DNA of 64,000 nucleotides, taken from Nageia nagi. Lineage: Eukaryota > Pinophyta. This document shows, in pieces, positions 14,301 through 26,300 of this stretch. The first letter of the stretch is position 1, and every line of letters starts with the position of its first letter. The stretch covers positions 28,396,001 to 28,460,000 of the forward strand of contig JBITNC010000002.1 in the NCBI GenBank assembly GCA_050084985.1. Reading direction: 5' to 3'. The notes under the pieces were generated by a model, which was given only the letters and a program-made list of their open reading frames with translations, was not told where the DNA came from and made no database searches. Position numbers and translations under genes: made by a program.

Positions 14301-17300
14301 TAGAGAAGAAGTGTCAAGGTGATCAACCAACTTCCACAACTTTTTGTTTTTCAAAAACCTCCAAAAACAAGACTAATTGTTGTTCTTACTATTTTTGAGG
14401 AGTTTCAACCCCAATAAAGTTCCCAAGGCATCTTGATTTAATCTAGAGGCCTTTTTGGACATCCATTACAATTTTCAATTGATTCTTTGTAATGTTCCCA
14501 AATTATTCTTATTCCGAAACTATTAGTAAACAAGCAATAATTCAAGAAATGAGCTAAAAGAATGTATCAACACTACATGTAACATCCCCTTTGAATAAAA
14601 AATAAATAAATTTGGAATCCTAGAGATTCCCTTTTTTTAAATATTTTATTTATTCATGTATTTGTTGTTATGTACTTGGGATAGAAATATAATGATCCAT
14701 TGGACCCACGTTGTGAGCCCCATGAGGGATATTTTCCTCCCAACCTAAGATGTATTATTTTATTTATCATTTAATGCACTTGGGGATCCTAAAATGATTG
14801 TGGGAATCCCAAGCCTCATGTAACATCTAAATTAGCATAATGCACACCTAGAACTCAATTATGGGCTTCAGCACTTGTGCCAACCTTGGGGAGTCTTCTA
14901 GACCTCCACGTTGGCCCATGATGACACCCTAGCACCCATGCATGACTCCTAGACCCACGTGTGTGATGTCCCCCTTGTAGTTTCGATGGGACCCATTGGG
15001 TCATCTTGTATTATATTCCTTTCATGTATTTGCATTCATTGTGTTGTATCTTAGGATAGGAGTTTAATGGGTCTTGTGGACCCCACTGTGAGCCCCAAGT
15101 GGGACGTCTCCCTCCTAAGAAGTAGAATAGGTTTATTATGTAATTGGAGATCCTGGATTGTGGGAATCCCAAAGTGTATTCATGTCCCCAAGTATTGGAC
15201 GATTACCACCATGCTTGCATTATGTTCGAGAGTGGCCCCACACCCCACATTGGCACTTAAAGTGCCTGAGACCCCCACGTTGGCAGTAAAGGTGCTTGGG
15301 ACCCCCACGTTGGCACTAAAGGTGCCTAGGTCCCCCACGTTGGCATTAAAGGTGCCTGGGACCCCCACATTGGCATTAAAGGTGCCTGGGACCCCCACAT
15401 TGGCATCATTGGGCAAACATAATAGCTAGTTAAGTCGATGGGGCCCTCAAATGATCAACGTTGGATTAGAAGAGATGGGCATGATTTCGAGATGGTTCCA
15501 ACCACAGGAAATTATAAATACATACTGGAGCTTCTCATTTGACACACTTGATTATTATTCTTCTACACTTCTACCATCCATTGGACAACCTAGCTTGGCG
15601 GCGTTGAGCAAACTTCCTAGGCGTGGTGAAATGACTCAATTTCTAATTTTTACACAAAATTGGATACTCAAACATAGAAATTAGCACAAATGTTGCGCCA
15701 CAATTAGAAAAATCAATCAAGATAGAATTGTATTAATTTCTAAATGGATACAATGAAAGAACATCCAAAAGGGTACTCAAATATGAACATAAAATGAATC
15801 GAAAAACTCCATAGAGTGGAGATAACCTCCCCCTTAGGCTTTCTATTAACTCAAAAAACACATAAATTTGGCTGAATATTGCTCACAAAGCTGGAAACCC
15901 CTTCTAGGGCAGCAAGGGCACAAAAAACAATAGCCAAAATCACCACGAACTGGTTAGATTTCTTCCACAGCAATTTCAAGTGACTAAGGGCACATCTCCT
16001 TAGTTTGCAAATGCAACAACAAAGCTCATCTCTTGTCAACTACAAATGCCTCCAACAAAGCTAAGGCAGATCTAAACAATGGTGGAGTTTGAGCAGGGTG
16101 CAAACTTCCTCAAGAAACCTAGGGTTTCAAATACAAAGTCATATAATAGCAAATACATATTCAAAATGGGACGCTCCATCTTCTTATATAGCTTAAGGAT
16201 CTAATTTCAAGTTGACATCTCCAAACCCTAATTTGACTTAACGTGTCTTATTACATCATAAAGAAATAAAACATATATGAAAATAACATATCTCCTAGTC
16301 ACATGAGTCCCTTTTCACTTTCATAATTAAATGTAGGAGACATTTACAAAAATATTTATTTTTGGGACATTACACGTGGAGTTTAGAGGACGTTTTGGAA
16401 ATGGGATCTGATGTGGCTATGATTAGGTGGAGCACCTAATCCATTTGGTGGCATTCCGAAGACTTCATCTCTACCTTCAATGGTCATCCAGACTTGAGGA
16501 AGACTCCTTTGCATGAGAGGGACTTGAGTTGTGAGGAGGTGGCCACCTCTATCCCTTGATTCGATGATTCTGAACAGTTGTGATTATCATTGTGTTGTAC
16601 CCTAGATTGGCTTCATTGAGGCCAACGTCAATCTTTTGGCTCATTGCTAAGAGATTTGAACTATAACACGAACATCTCGAATCTCCCAAGATCACATGAA
16701 AGCTCACAAACACAACTAACAAACTCACAAAGCAATCTCACAATGTAACACAAGATGTAAGTGATTCCTTCAACTAGGAGTACATCCACTAACTAAATCT
16801 TTACATCAATTACAAATACAACTCTCTTACAATCCTTCTAATCTCAACTCCTAAGCACTATCCTATAGCATAACTTTACTCCACAAATTGGTGTGTGATC
16901 ACAAAGAGAGAGCCTTCTATTTATAGGCCAAAATCCCTCTTTGGATCACCCTTTTATCCAATGTACAAAAGCATGACATGCACATCCTTTTACTCAAGAG
17001 GCATACTCATGACATGGAGTGTAGGACAAGTTGCATTATTATATTCACTTAAATACTTAAGGTATTAGATGATACCCTTAAGTATTAGTGAATTTACATA
17101 GAAGATTATTACATAACCTTTACAATAATGCATTATACATTCCAACACTCCCCCTTTATGCAATATTGGGATAGAGCGAATAAGAGAGAAGAAAGAGAGA
17201 GTATGAGAGTTCTCCTCCAAATAGATATAATAGAGATAAGAACTTTTTACATATTTGTGAAGAAAGATCTAGTTTGAGACTCACTATTTTGCCAAATACA

Positions 17301-20300
17301 ATCATTAACCACAACCGGTTTCAATGTACATGAAGTAGTCATCCAACTGGAAGTCATGAAGAGTCTCAAAGAGCCTGCATACCTGAGATAACCTACAATC
17401 TCAAAGGAACCTGCAAGTCATAAGCAACTCAAATAACAAGATCAGTTAAATGCAACATATTCATATCAACAAGGATAGATGAATCACTCAAATGCCATCA
17501 TGAACTGATCAATGGTGCATTATAAGTCATCACGAAAATGCTAAGCCAAAAACTCATAGTCACCTACTGTATATAAAAATGTGCTGATTATCATTACAAA
17601 ATAAAGCATGCACATATGAATTCCTCACATATGGATAACTAAACAGTGCTAAAAGACACATAAGAGTTTCTGACATATGGATAATTGAACAATGCTAGAT
17701 TGGCCAATCTTTTTGCTTTAAAAATTTGTACAACAAGTTCCTCACACAAAGTGCGCTTACCATGAAGGTGTAAAACAAAATCAACACTATACAACACAAA
17801 ATCCTCCTAGGGGTGAAGTTGTCATCACAAACATGAATTCAACACAAGAATTCAAACTTCACTCCCCCTTGAAAGCAACTTCACCAACCCAATAGCATCT
17901 CTAAGCTTACAGAACTGAGCTTCCGGAAGGGGCTTGGTGATCAAACCAGCAGAGTTCAAGGTGGATGGACAATACTCCAGGTGTATAATGCCATCAAGAA
18001 CCTTCCCTCTGATAAAATGGGCATGGATTTCCAAATGTTTTGTTCTCTAATGGAACACAAGATTCTTAGTCAAAGAAATAGCTGACTGATTGTCTGAAGA
18101 AATCACAAATGAGCCACCTTGCTCATACCCAATTTCTTTCAGAAGATGCCTTAGCCAAATGGCTTCCTGGGCTGCAACAAACATGACACAATATTCAGCT
18201 TCTGTGGTGAAAAGAAAAACAGTAGGCTGCTTCTTGGAAGCCCAAGAGATAGCACCTAAACCAATGCTAAACACATACGCAGAGGTTGATTTCCTGTCAT
18301 CTCTATCTCCCCCATAGTCAAGAATCTAAGAATCTAGAGAGAACAAATGAGGGCAACTTAGAATACTTGAAAGCAAGATCCTTAGTCCCTACAACATACC
18401 TCAAGATTTGCTTAAAAAGATTGAGGTGCTCAACATATGGTTTCTGCATGAATCATGCCATCAAATTCACTGCAAAGGCACTATTTGGCTTGAGTATAGT
18501 CTAATACAAAAAACTATCAATTAATTGCCTGTAGCATCAGCTAACTGAGAGTTGAAGCTCATAGAAACAATGATTCCAGGAGAGACTAGGATCGTAGCAT
18601 ATTTACATTCCTCCATTTCAAACTTCTACAAGAGATCTGATATATACTTATATTAACTAAGATAAGTACAATCCTTGTATTGATACACTTGCATTCTAAG
18701 ATATTAATGCAAAAAACCAAGATCAGTCATTTCAAACGTTGCCTTAAGTTTGGATATACACTCTTGAATGATTTCATCATTGTTCCCAGTAATCAAAAGA
18801 TCATCCACATAAAAAAGAATCAAGACCATATCTTTTCCTTGATTGAGCACATATAGATCGGAGTCAAAAAAACACTTGGAGAAACCAATGTCTGCAAAAT
18901 ATCCTGAAATCTTCCTGTACAAGGCTCTAGGTGCTTGCTTAAGTCCATATAATGACTTCTTTAGCTTGCACACAAAGGATTCTTTGCCTTTCACAATAAA
19001 CCCTTCTGATTGATTCATGAAGATTTCCACATCTAAGTCAGAATTGAGAAATGCACTTTTGACGTCAAGTTGAAAACCTTTCCATCTTTAAGCTACAGAA
19101 AGAGCAAGGATGATTCTCACAGTAGGCATCTTTGCCACGGGAGCAAAGGTTTCCTCATAATCTACACTGTATTTCTGAGCAAAACCTTTGGCTACTAACT
19201 TTGCTTTGTATTTCTCAATATCTCCAACTGAATTGAAATTCACCTTGTAGATCCACTTATTGCCAATCACATTCTTCTCATTGGGATAAAGAACCAGATC
19301 CCAAGTTTTGTTTTTCTTAAGTGCCTCAATCTTCACTTTCATGGTTTCCATCCAGCACTAGTGCTTAGAAGCTTCTTTGAAAGTTGAGGGCTCATGCTTG
19401 TTGTCAATCTTGGCAAATAAGGATTTGTTCAAGGTCATGCTCCTTGTTACCCTTTGAGTTGGAGAATTTTGTTCCCGTGGTGACTTGTCTAGATCAATAT
19501 CTAACCAGTTAGGTACAACTAAAGAGTCCTCTGGATCATTAACATCCTCATTAGAAGCAGATTTTTCAGGAAGTTCATTGAACTTTACATCCCATGAAAC
19601 AAACACGACTTTGTAAGATGGAGAGCAGAGCCTGTAGCCTCTACGTTGATTGTCATAACCCATAAAGAAACATTTTTCAGCCTTTTTGTCTAATTTCTTC
19701 CTTTTCTCAGAAACAATGTAGGAGAATGCTTCACAACCAAACACCTTAAGGTGTGAAATGTTAGATTTTCTTCCTGACCATGCCTCAAAAGGAGTTTTAC
19801 CCTGAACAGCTTTTGTGGGACACCTATTCAAGGTGTAAATAGCAGAGCTTACAGCTTCACCTCACAAGAAACTAGGAAGATTACCCAACATGCATCTAGC
19901 CATTACCATAATTGTCCTATTTTTCCTTTCGGCAACACTGTTCTATTGAGGAGTGTATGGAATTATAAATTGCCTCTTGATTCCATATTTAGCACAATAG
20001 TCATTGAACTCATTGCTATTATATTCTTCCCCATTATCTGATCTCAACATCTTGATTTTAAGGTTAGTTTGATTTTCAACAAAGGCTTTAAAAACCTTAA
20101 AACTCTCAAAAGGTTTGATCCTTATGCTCAAGTAGATACCCAAAGATCATTCTACTAAAGTCATCAATGAAAGTCAAGATGTAAGATGCTCCTCCAAGCG
20201 ATTTAGTCTTAAACGGACCCATCAAATCTGAATGCACAAGTTGAAGAGGTTGAGATGCTCTTATTGTCTTATCTTTTTCAAATTTTTGTCTATGCATCTT

Positions 20301-23300
20301 ACCAAAAATGCACTTCTCGCATAGACCAATCGAAGGAGAAATTGAAGGCAAACCTTCCACAAGTTCTTGGTCTTTCATGACTTGAATACTCTTGTGGTTA
20401 AGGTGCCCTAAACGTTGGTGCTAAAGATTGCCTCTAGAACACACACTTGTAGCAAAACACATCTTTGATGGAATTTGATCCACAATGTAGACATCATCTT
20501 TCATTGATCCTTTAACCAATGTGACAAGTCCTTTCTTAATGCACTAAGATTGAGAGTCGAACTCAAAAGAATACCCTTTTCTAGCAACTTGGATCACAGA
20601 GAGAAGGTTCATCCTAAGCTTAGGAACATAGAGCACATTGTCAAGAACCTTCTCGTGAATCAACACACTCCCAATTCCTTGGACTTCAAGGGTAGAATTA
20701 TCACCTATCACAATCGTATCTTTTCTATACTAGTGAAAGTTCTCAAACTTTTCTTTTTCAAAGCATAGGTGATTAGTGCAACTAGAATCAACAATCCAAT
20801 CAGACGAAAAAGTGCGAGACATGGAGTAGAGCGTCGCAACAAAACCAACTTGAATATTCTTTTCTTTGAAGTTCTTTACATTTCCATTGCTTTTGTTCTT
20901 TTCTTCTCTTTTCTTTTTGTAGCAATCAACATTTTTATGACCTTAGATGCCACAATAGTTACAATTACCATCAAACATTTCCTTAGAATAAAGATTGTTT
21001 GCTTCGCCTTTTCCATCTCTTTGCTTGAAGTGGATGTTGTTGCCATTGTTCCTGCTGCTGCTGTTGTTGTTCCTATTGATGTCGTTGTTGCCATTGTTCC
21101 TAGTGCTGTAGCCATTGCCTTTTTTCTCAAACCTTTTGGAGGAAGAAGGATAAGATTTCTTTTGATGGTTGAACTTCTTGAAAAGAGTTTGGGTTGCTCC
21201 AAGAGCAATGTTATTATCCTTAGGAGAAAAAAATCAACATCTTATTGTTAAGGGTTTCCTCATGCTTCAAAAGGTGCCTAGAAAAGTTTTCAAAGGAGAA
21301 GACTTCTTCATCATCAAGCCTTGTTTCCATAACCGTTACAAAGTTTCCAAACTTTGAAGAAAAGCTTTGAAGAATGATGAAGACCATGAAATCCACATAG
21401 TGCTTTCTTCCCTTTCATCCTGTATTACCGTCTTGCTTCCCTTCAATGCAACCCATGACTCAGCTAAAGCACTCCCAAATCATCCTATCTTCAATATCAA
21501 CCAATCCATCATCAAGTGTAACCATGATATCACCAAGTGCCATCAACAAGTCTACCCCATACTTGATGCCTTCAATCTTGCACTGAGAACTCTTCCAAGC
21601 AATCTTGAAGAAGAACATTAATGCTCTTCTTGTAACTGAAGGTATCATAGGATCATATGCTGCCCTTACAACATGAACGTCACCCTCACAATCCTCATTA
21701 AATGTCGTCCAAGCACTATTCACACCTACAGTCATCAATGCAGCCCTTAAAGCATGCATATTGTTGCCAAAACCATCATCAAATGGACCAAAAACGACCA
21801 ATGCACCAGCAGCAGTCACTCCCTCATCCAACGAAGCTTCCATAAATAGGAAAAGAGTCTTAATGACTTCCAACACAAATCTCCATGCATACATCCTAGT
21901 GTCCAAAAAATAATCAAACGAAGCAAGAACGACAAATATTTTGATAGCAAACCCCACAGTCTTTAGGAGACGGGTAAAGCCTCCACGTCCCTTATTGCAA
22001 AAGGGTTTTCCTCCAAACTCACATACATACCCCCTCCACAAGCTACCCTTGGACGTGCTTTCATCTCTAAACTCAAAATGAGGTCAGAAATAAAGAAATT
22101 AAAATTATTATGCAAAGCATACCTTACAAGAACTTGACGAGTGTGGAATGATAACTCAAGTGTGCAAAAATGCTCCTAAGTTCCTTAGAAGCAAAATGTC
22201 CCACGTACCCCTTTAAGGAGTTCTCCTCCCCTTCCACGTCCTCCTTGCCTAGCCATCCATCTTTATGCACCATCTCCAAACGACTAAATGAAGCCCAAGG
22301 AAACTAGTCCTTGATGCCTTGTAGTGTATACTCCTTCCCATCAACTTCAAACTTCATCATCAACTTTTGATAATTTGAGTGAATGTCTCCCAAATTGTAT
22401 AGCCACTATACTCCCAAAATCAAATGCAGGATGCCATCCAAAGGGCAGACGTAGAATTCCTCCCTTGCCACATAGTCTTGGACCCTTATGCAAAACTTCA
22501 CTATTTTTCTACCAACGTGAGTTTCCCATTGCGTTTGTCACATTGAATCCTTCAAACTCCTTGGTCCTGAGTCCCTTCTTGCGCACAAATTCTTCATCAA
22601 CGAAGTTGTGCGTAGCTCGCAGATCTATCAATACCATCACTTCTTGATTCCCAGCCATTCCCTTGACCTTCAGCATGAAATACTTGTGCAGTCCACAAAG
22701 CTATGCGATCATCCCTCCTATCGCATCCTTACCATCTAGAGTAGGACGTTCCTACTGCAAATCCAAACCTTCCAAATCCAGCTCTAAATCCAAAGCATCA
22801 TCTTCCGAAATCACTTCAATGTAATGGACATGACCTTTGCCCAAGCACCTATTGTGATGTCCCATTTGGACCATTGACAAAATGTGTCATGGTCACTTTG
22901 TAATGTAGTGCATAGTTAAAAAAATCGGAATTGAATCGGAATCATTTGGTTGTAGGATTCTGATTTTTTGAAAAATCGGATAAAATCGGCATGGAGAAAG
23001 AATGAAGGAATTTCTCCTATTTGATATTAAAAAAAATCAGTTTTAGCTAAATTTGAATATTGCACATCACATAGACAACATTCCATACAAAATAACACAT
23101 GAAATATCCAACATTGCATATCAAAGAAATTGTAGAATTCAATATTACATATCGAATGTCAAGTGTCAAGAATAAAAAACATTAAAGATTTTCAATGTGA
23201 CATAACAAAATCTGAATCACAAGATTCAAAACATTCATCTAGTGACTGCTACTACAACATTGCTATGAGCTATCATCCATGTTTTGCTTTCCACAATCTC

Positions 23301-26300
23301 TCTTTTGCAACCCTAGACCTAGTTGTTATTAGAGGTTCATCATCATCAATATCATCTTCAAGAGCATCTCCTCTATGTGATGGTCCTGTTGCTAATGTAC
23401 TCCCTTGGGCCCTTTCAGCTTCCATTGCCACCCTTTCAGCTTCCTCTCCCATTGCAACAGCTTGTTCTTCCATCCTTTGATACTCTTCAAAGGTGAAATC
23501 AAAATCCTAAGGTTGTAAAATCAAAATGCATTGCCCATCAAAAGTTGATAAAATATATTCAAAATCAAATTCAATAGCTAATCTATAAGTTGAAAATTGA
23601 AATCAAAATCCTAACCTCTTCTGGCACATCCTCCAACCATGAAGCCCACACATCACTTGCATCAATCTCATCCAACTCTATTGCATCATTACTTGTTCCT
23701 TCAATTTGTCTATGACAGAGGCGAAGGTTGTAATGCACAAAAACCAAATCATTCAAGCGCTCATGGGTGAGCCTATTACGCTTCTTTGAATGAATTTGCT
23801 CAAAAGTGCTCCAGTTTCGCTCACACCCAAAAGAACTAGGTAGTTGGGATAAGATTTTTATGGCCACTTTTTGAAGATTTGGCATATTACCGCCATAATC
23901 CTCCCACCGTAGATCTAAAAAAAAAAATAGTAGGAAAAACAAATAAGATATGCATTTTTCAAGATGTTACTAATTGGGCAATTCACTTTAAAAAGATTGA
24001 AAATGCATTTTGTTACCTGGAGCTAGAGTTGTCCTTGATTCTATACATTCGATGGATGAGAACAAGTAGCCTTGTGCTTTCTTCTAATCTTGAAGCTCTA
24101 CTCTGAAAATTTTGGTCCTAATCTCCTTATTTGGCACCAAACGGTTAATAGCCTTGTGGAGACCTACAAAATTTAAATGCCCATCAAAATCCAATATATT
24201 CAAATTCAATAGGTTAAGTTGAAAATTGAAGGCAAAATCCTCAAAGTTGATTAATATTTACTAGTGGATACCTACGTTAATCTCCCCATTAACTGGATCA
24301 AAATTGTCTGCATGGAGGAACTTGGGGTTCAAGTAAATCCTCGCTCCATGTAGAGGCTTATGCAATTGAGTATTCCACCTACGATCAACCATGTACCAAA
24401 TGTACAAAAATCTTGATGCTTGATAACTGAAAAAAGTAGATATGGCCTCCTTTGCCTTATCCATCGCTTCATACACATACCCCATGGATGGCTTCTCTGA
24501 GTCCACAAGGTGAAGCACCCTCACTAAGGGCTCTGTAATCTACAAAGTGAATTATCAATTATACAACTAAATTAATAACAATTTTAATGAATTAAATTTT
24601 AATCAATTCAATATGGAATGATTCAGAATTTCAGACAGTAGAAAAGTGAAAAAGTTGAAAATTGAAATAGAATTATACCCTCAAAATTTGAAGTGCATCT
24701 GTCCAATAATCATCATCAAAGATATAATTAACGTTATTCTTGCCCTCTGGTTCACGTGCATATCTGAATTCCATCCATTTGTTGCTCACAAACATTTGTT
24801 TCAATGCAATTCGAGTATTAAAAATACTCTACAATGTAAGATATGATATTGCAAATCGTGTAGTGGTTGCATGAAAAACTAATAAATTTAATTTAATGAA
24901 AAATAAAAAAATAGAATATAAAATAATAATAAATGCAATAAATTGAAAGTTGGGAAACAATAAAAATTTTACCAAGACATATAAGACCCTTTCCATTTGT
25001 GAAATTTGTCCTCATCAAATGGAGGCCCCAAGTATGATTGTAGACATATTTGGTGATATTCATTGTTGTTTCCATAACCTCTTTGATCCAATCTACCCTT
25101 CCAATGTCTTCAAGAAGTAAGTCGATGACATGTGCAGCACAAGGAGTCCAAAAAATGGTAGGGTATTCTTTCTCAATCCTCTCCCTTGCTTTAACGTATG
25201 CAAAAGCGTTATCCGTGATAACCTACAATGTGCACAACATAAAATTTAAAGTTTTAAACTTAGATGAATTAAATTTTAATTATTAAAAATTTAAATCAAA
25301 AAATGATAACATGCACAAAATAAACCGAAACAAAATAGATAGAAAATAATAAATATACCTACACAACGTTCTCAGCCCCCACCTCGATGACTATCTACAG
25401 CTGCCCAAATAAATAATCACTATTTTTTATTTCACCTAATGCATCCACTGACTTCAAGAATACCAGACCTTCTGAAGAAGCAGCCAAAAAGTTCAACAAA
25501 GTTCTCCCTCGTGTATCGATCCAACCATCGCTAAGAATGTTGTAACCCTTTCTTCTCCAAATCTTCTTCTGCTCATCAATAACCCTCCTGCAATCTAAAA
25601 CAGCTACATCTAGCATACGACCTCTCAAATCACTATAAGTTGGTGCTTTGAATCTAACCATGTACTCCCAATATGGCGAGTTCGCCACATTGAAGGAAAG
25701 ATTAGAGTAATACCAGAAATTTGCAATTGCCTTTCTAACTTTCTCAAACTTATCCTTATTACATGATTGATCGAATGTGGTTTGGCCACCATGAGGTGCA
25801 AAAAAATCACACCTCATTGCACTACTAGAGCCTACTGGATTGCTCATCTTGTTGGTGGGGGTTTGCTCTGTTGTTGCACTACCACTAGCACCACCCTCTT
25901 CAAAGAAATGGCTCTGGGTAGAACCTGCCCCTGGAAACCTTGGAGGTGGAGGTGGAGGAGGAGTTGGTGGAAACCCTCTGGCAATTTCTAATTTTGTTCT
26001 TTTCTTTGCCTGCTTCTCTGCTGCCTTGACTTCAATGATGGCAACCATTTGCCTCTGGACATCTTGATCCACCTTAGGGCAAGGTCTAACATTATTCCCA
26101 ACCATTCTTGCTAAGTGAAATTTCATTTTGTAAATACCTCCACCAATAGGTTTCCTACAAAAATTGCAAATAAGAGTGCCTGCTGTTTTAGTCTCTGTGA
26201 CATATGGCCAAGCAACATCTGTCCTATCTTTCCTACAGCTTGGAGAACTCATACTTGCAATTGCAAAAACAAACAAAAAAGAAAAAAACAAATAGCTAAA

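Larger units (their letters stand above)
14962..16644 (+). repeat. LTR fragment P2 with 30-bp tandem repeats, interrupted by M2
   Basis: Starts TGTGATGTCCCCC and resembles solo LTR S (GTGGACCCCACTGTGAGCCC, GTGGGACGTCTCCCTCC, TGGGAATCCCAA). It contains the 30-bp tandem repeat at 15243-15413 and is split by solo LTR M2 (15627-16374). At 16644 it is cut by copia-1; its 3' end is not seen. The apparent 120-residue frame at 15067-15429 is an artefact of the 30-bp periodicity. Confidence 0.6.
16645..21450 (-). mobile_element. Copia element copia-1, 5'-truncated
   Basis: A minus-oriented copia element with a 3' LTR (16645-17147), polypurine tract and polyprotein gag-PR-IN-RT-RH up to about 21450. 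The left end (TGCTAAGAGA) interrupts LTR P2. No 5' LTR or primer site was found to the right, so the 5' end has been lost. Coding is better preserved than in copia-2 but has stops, so the element is dead. Confidence 0.75.

Noticed and set aside
15067-15429. Open frames on both strands with ten-residue repeats
   Set aside because: They come from the 30-bp tandem repeat within an LTR; both strands are open for the same reason.
20550-21251. Plus-strand frames over copia-1
   Set aside because: They are antisense shadows of the gag and protease region on the minus strand (zinc knuckle and WIVDSSC).
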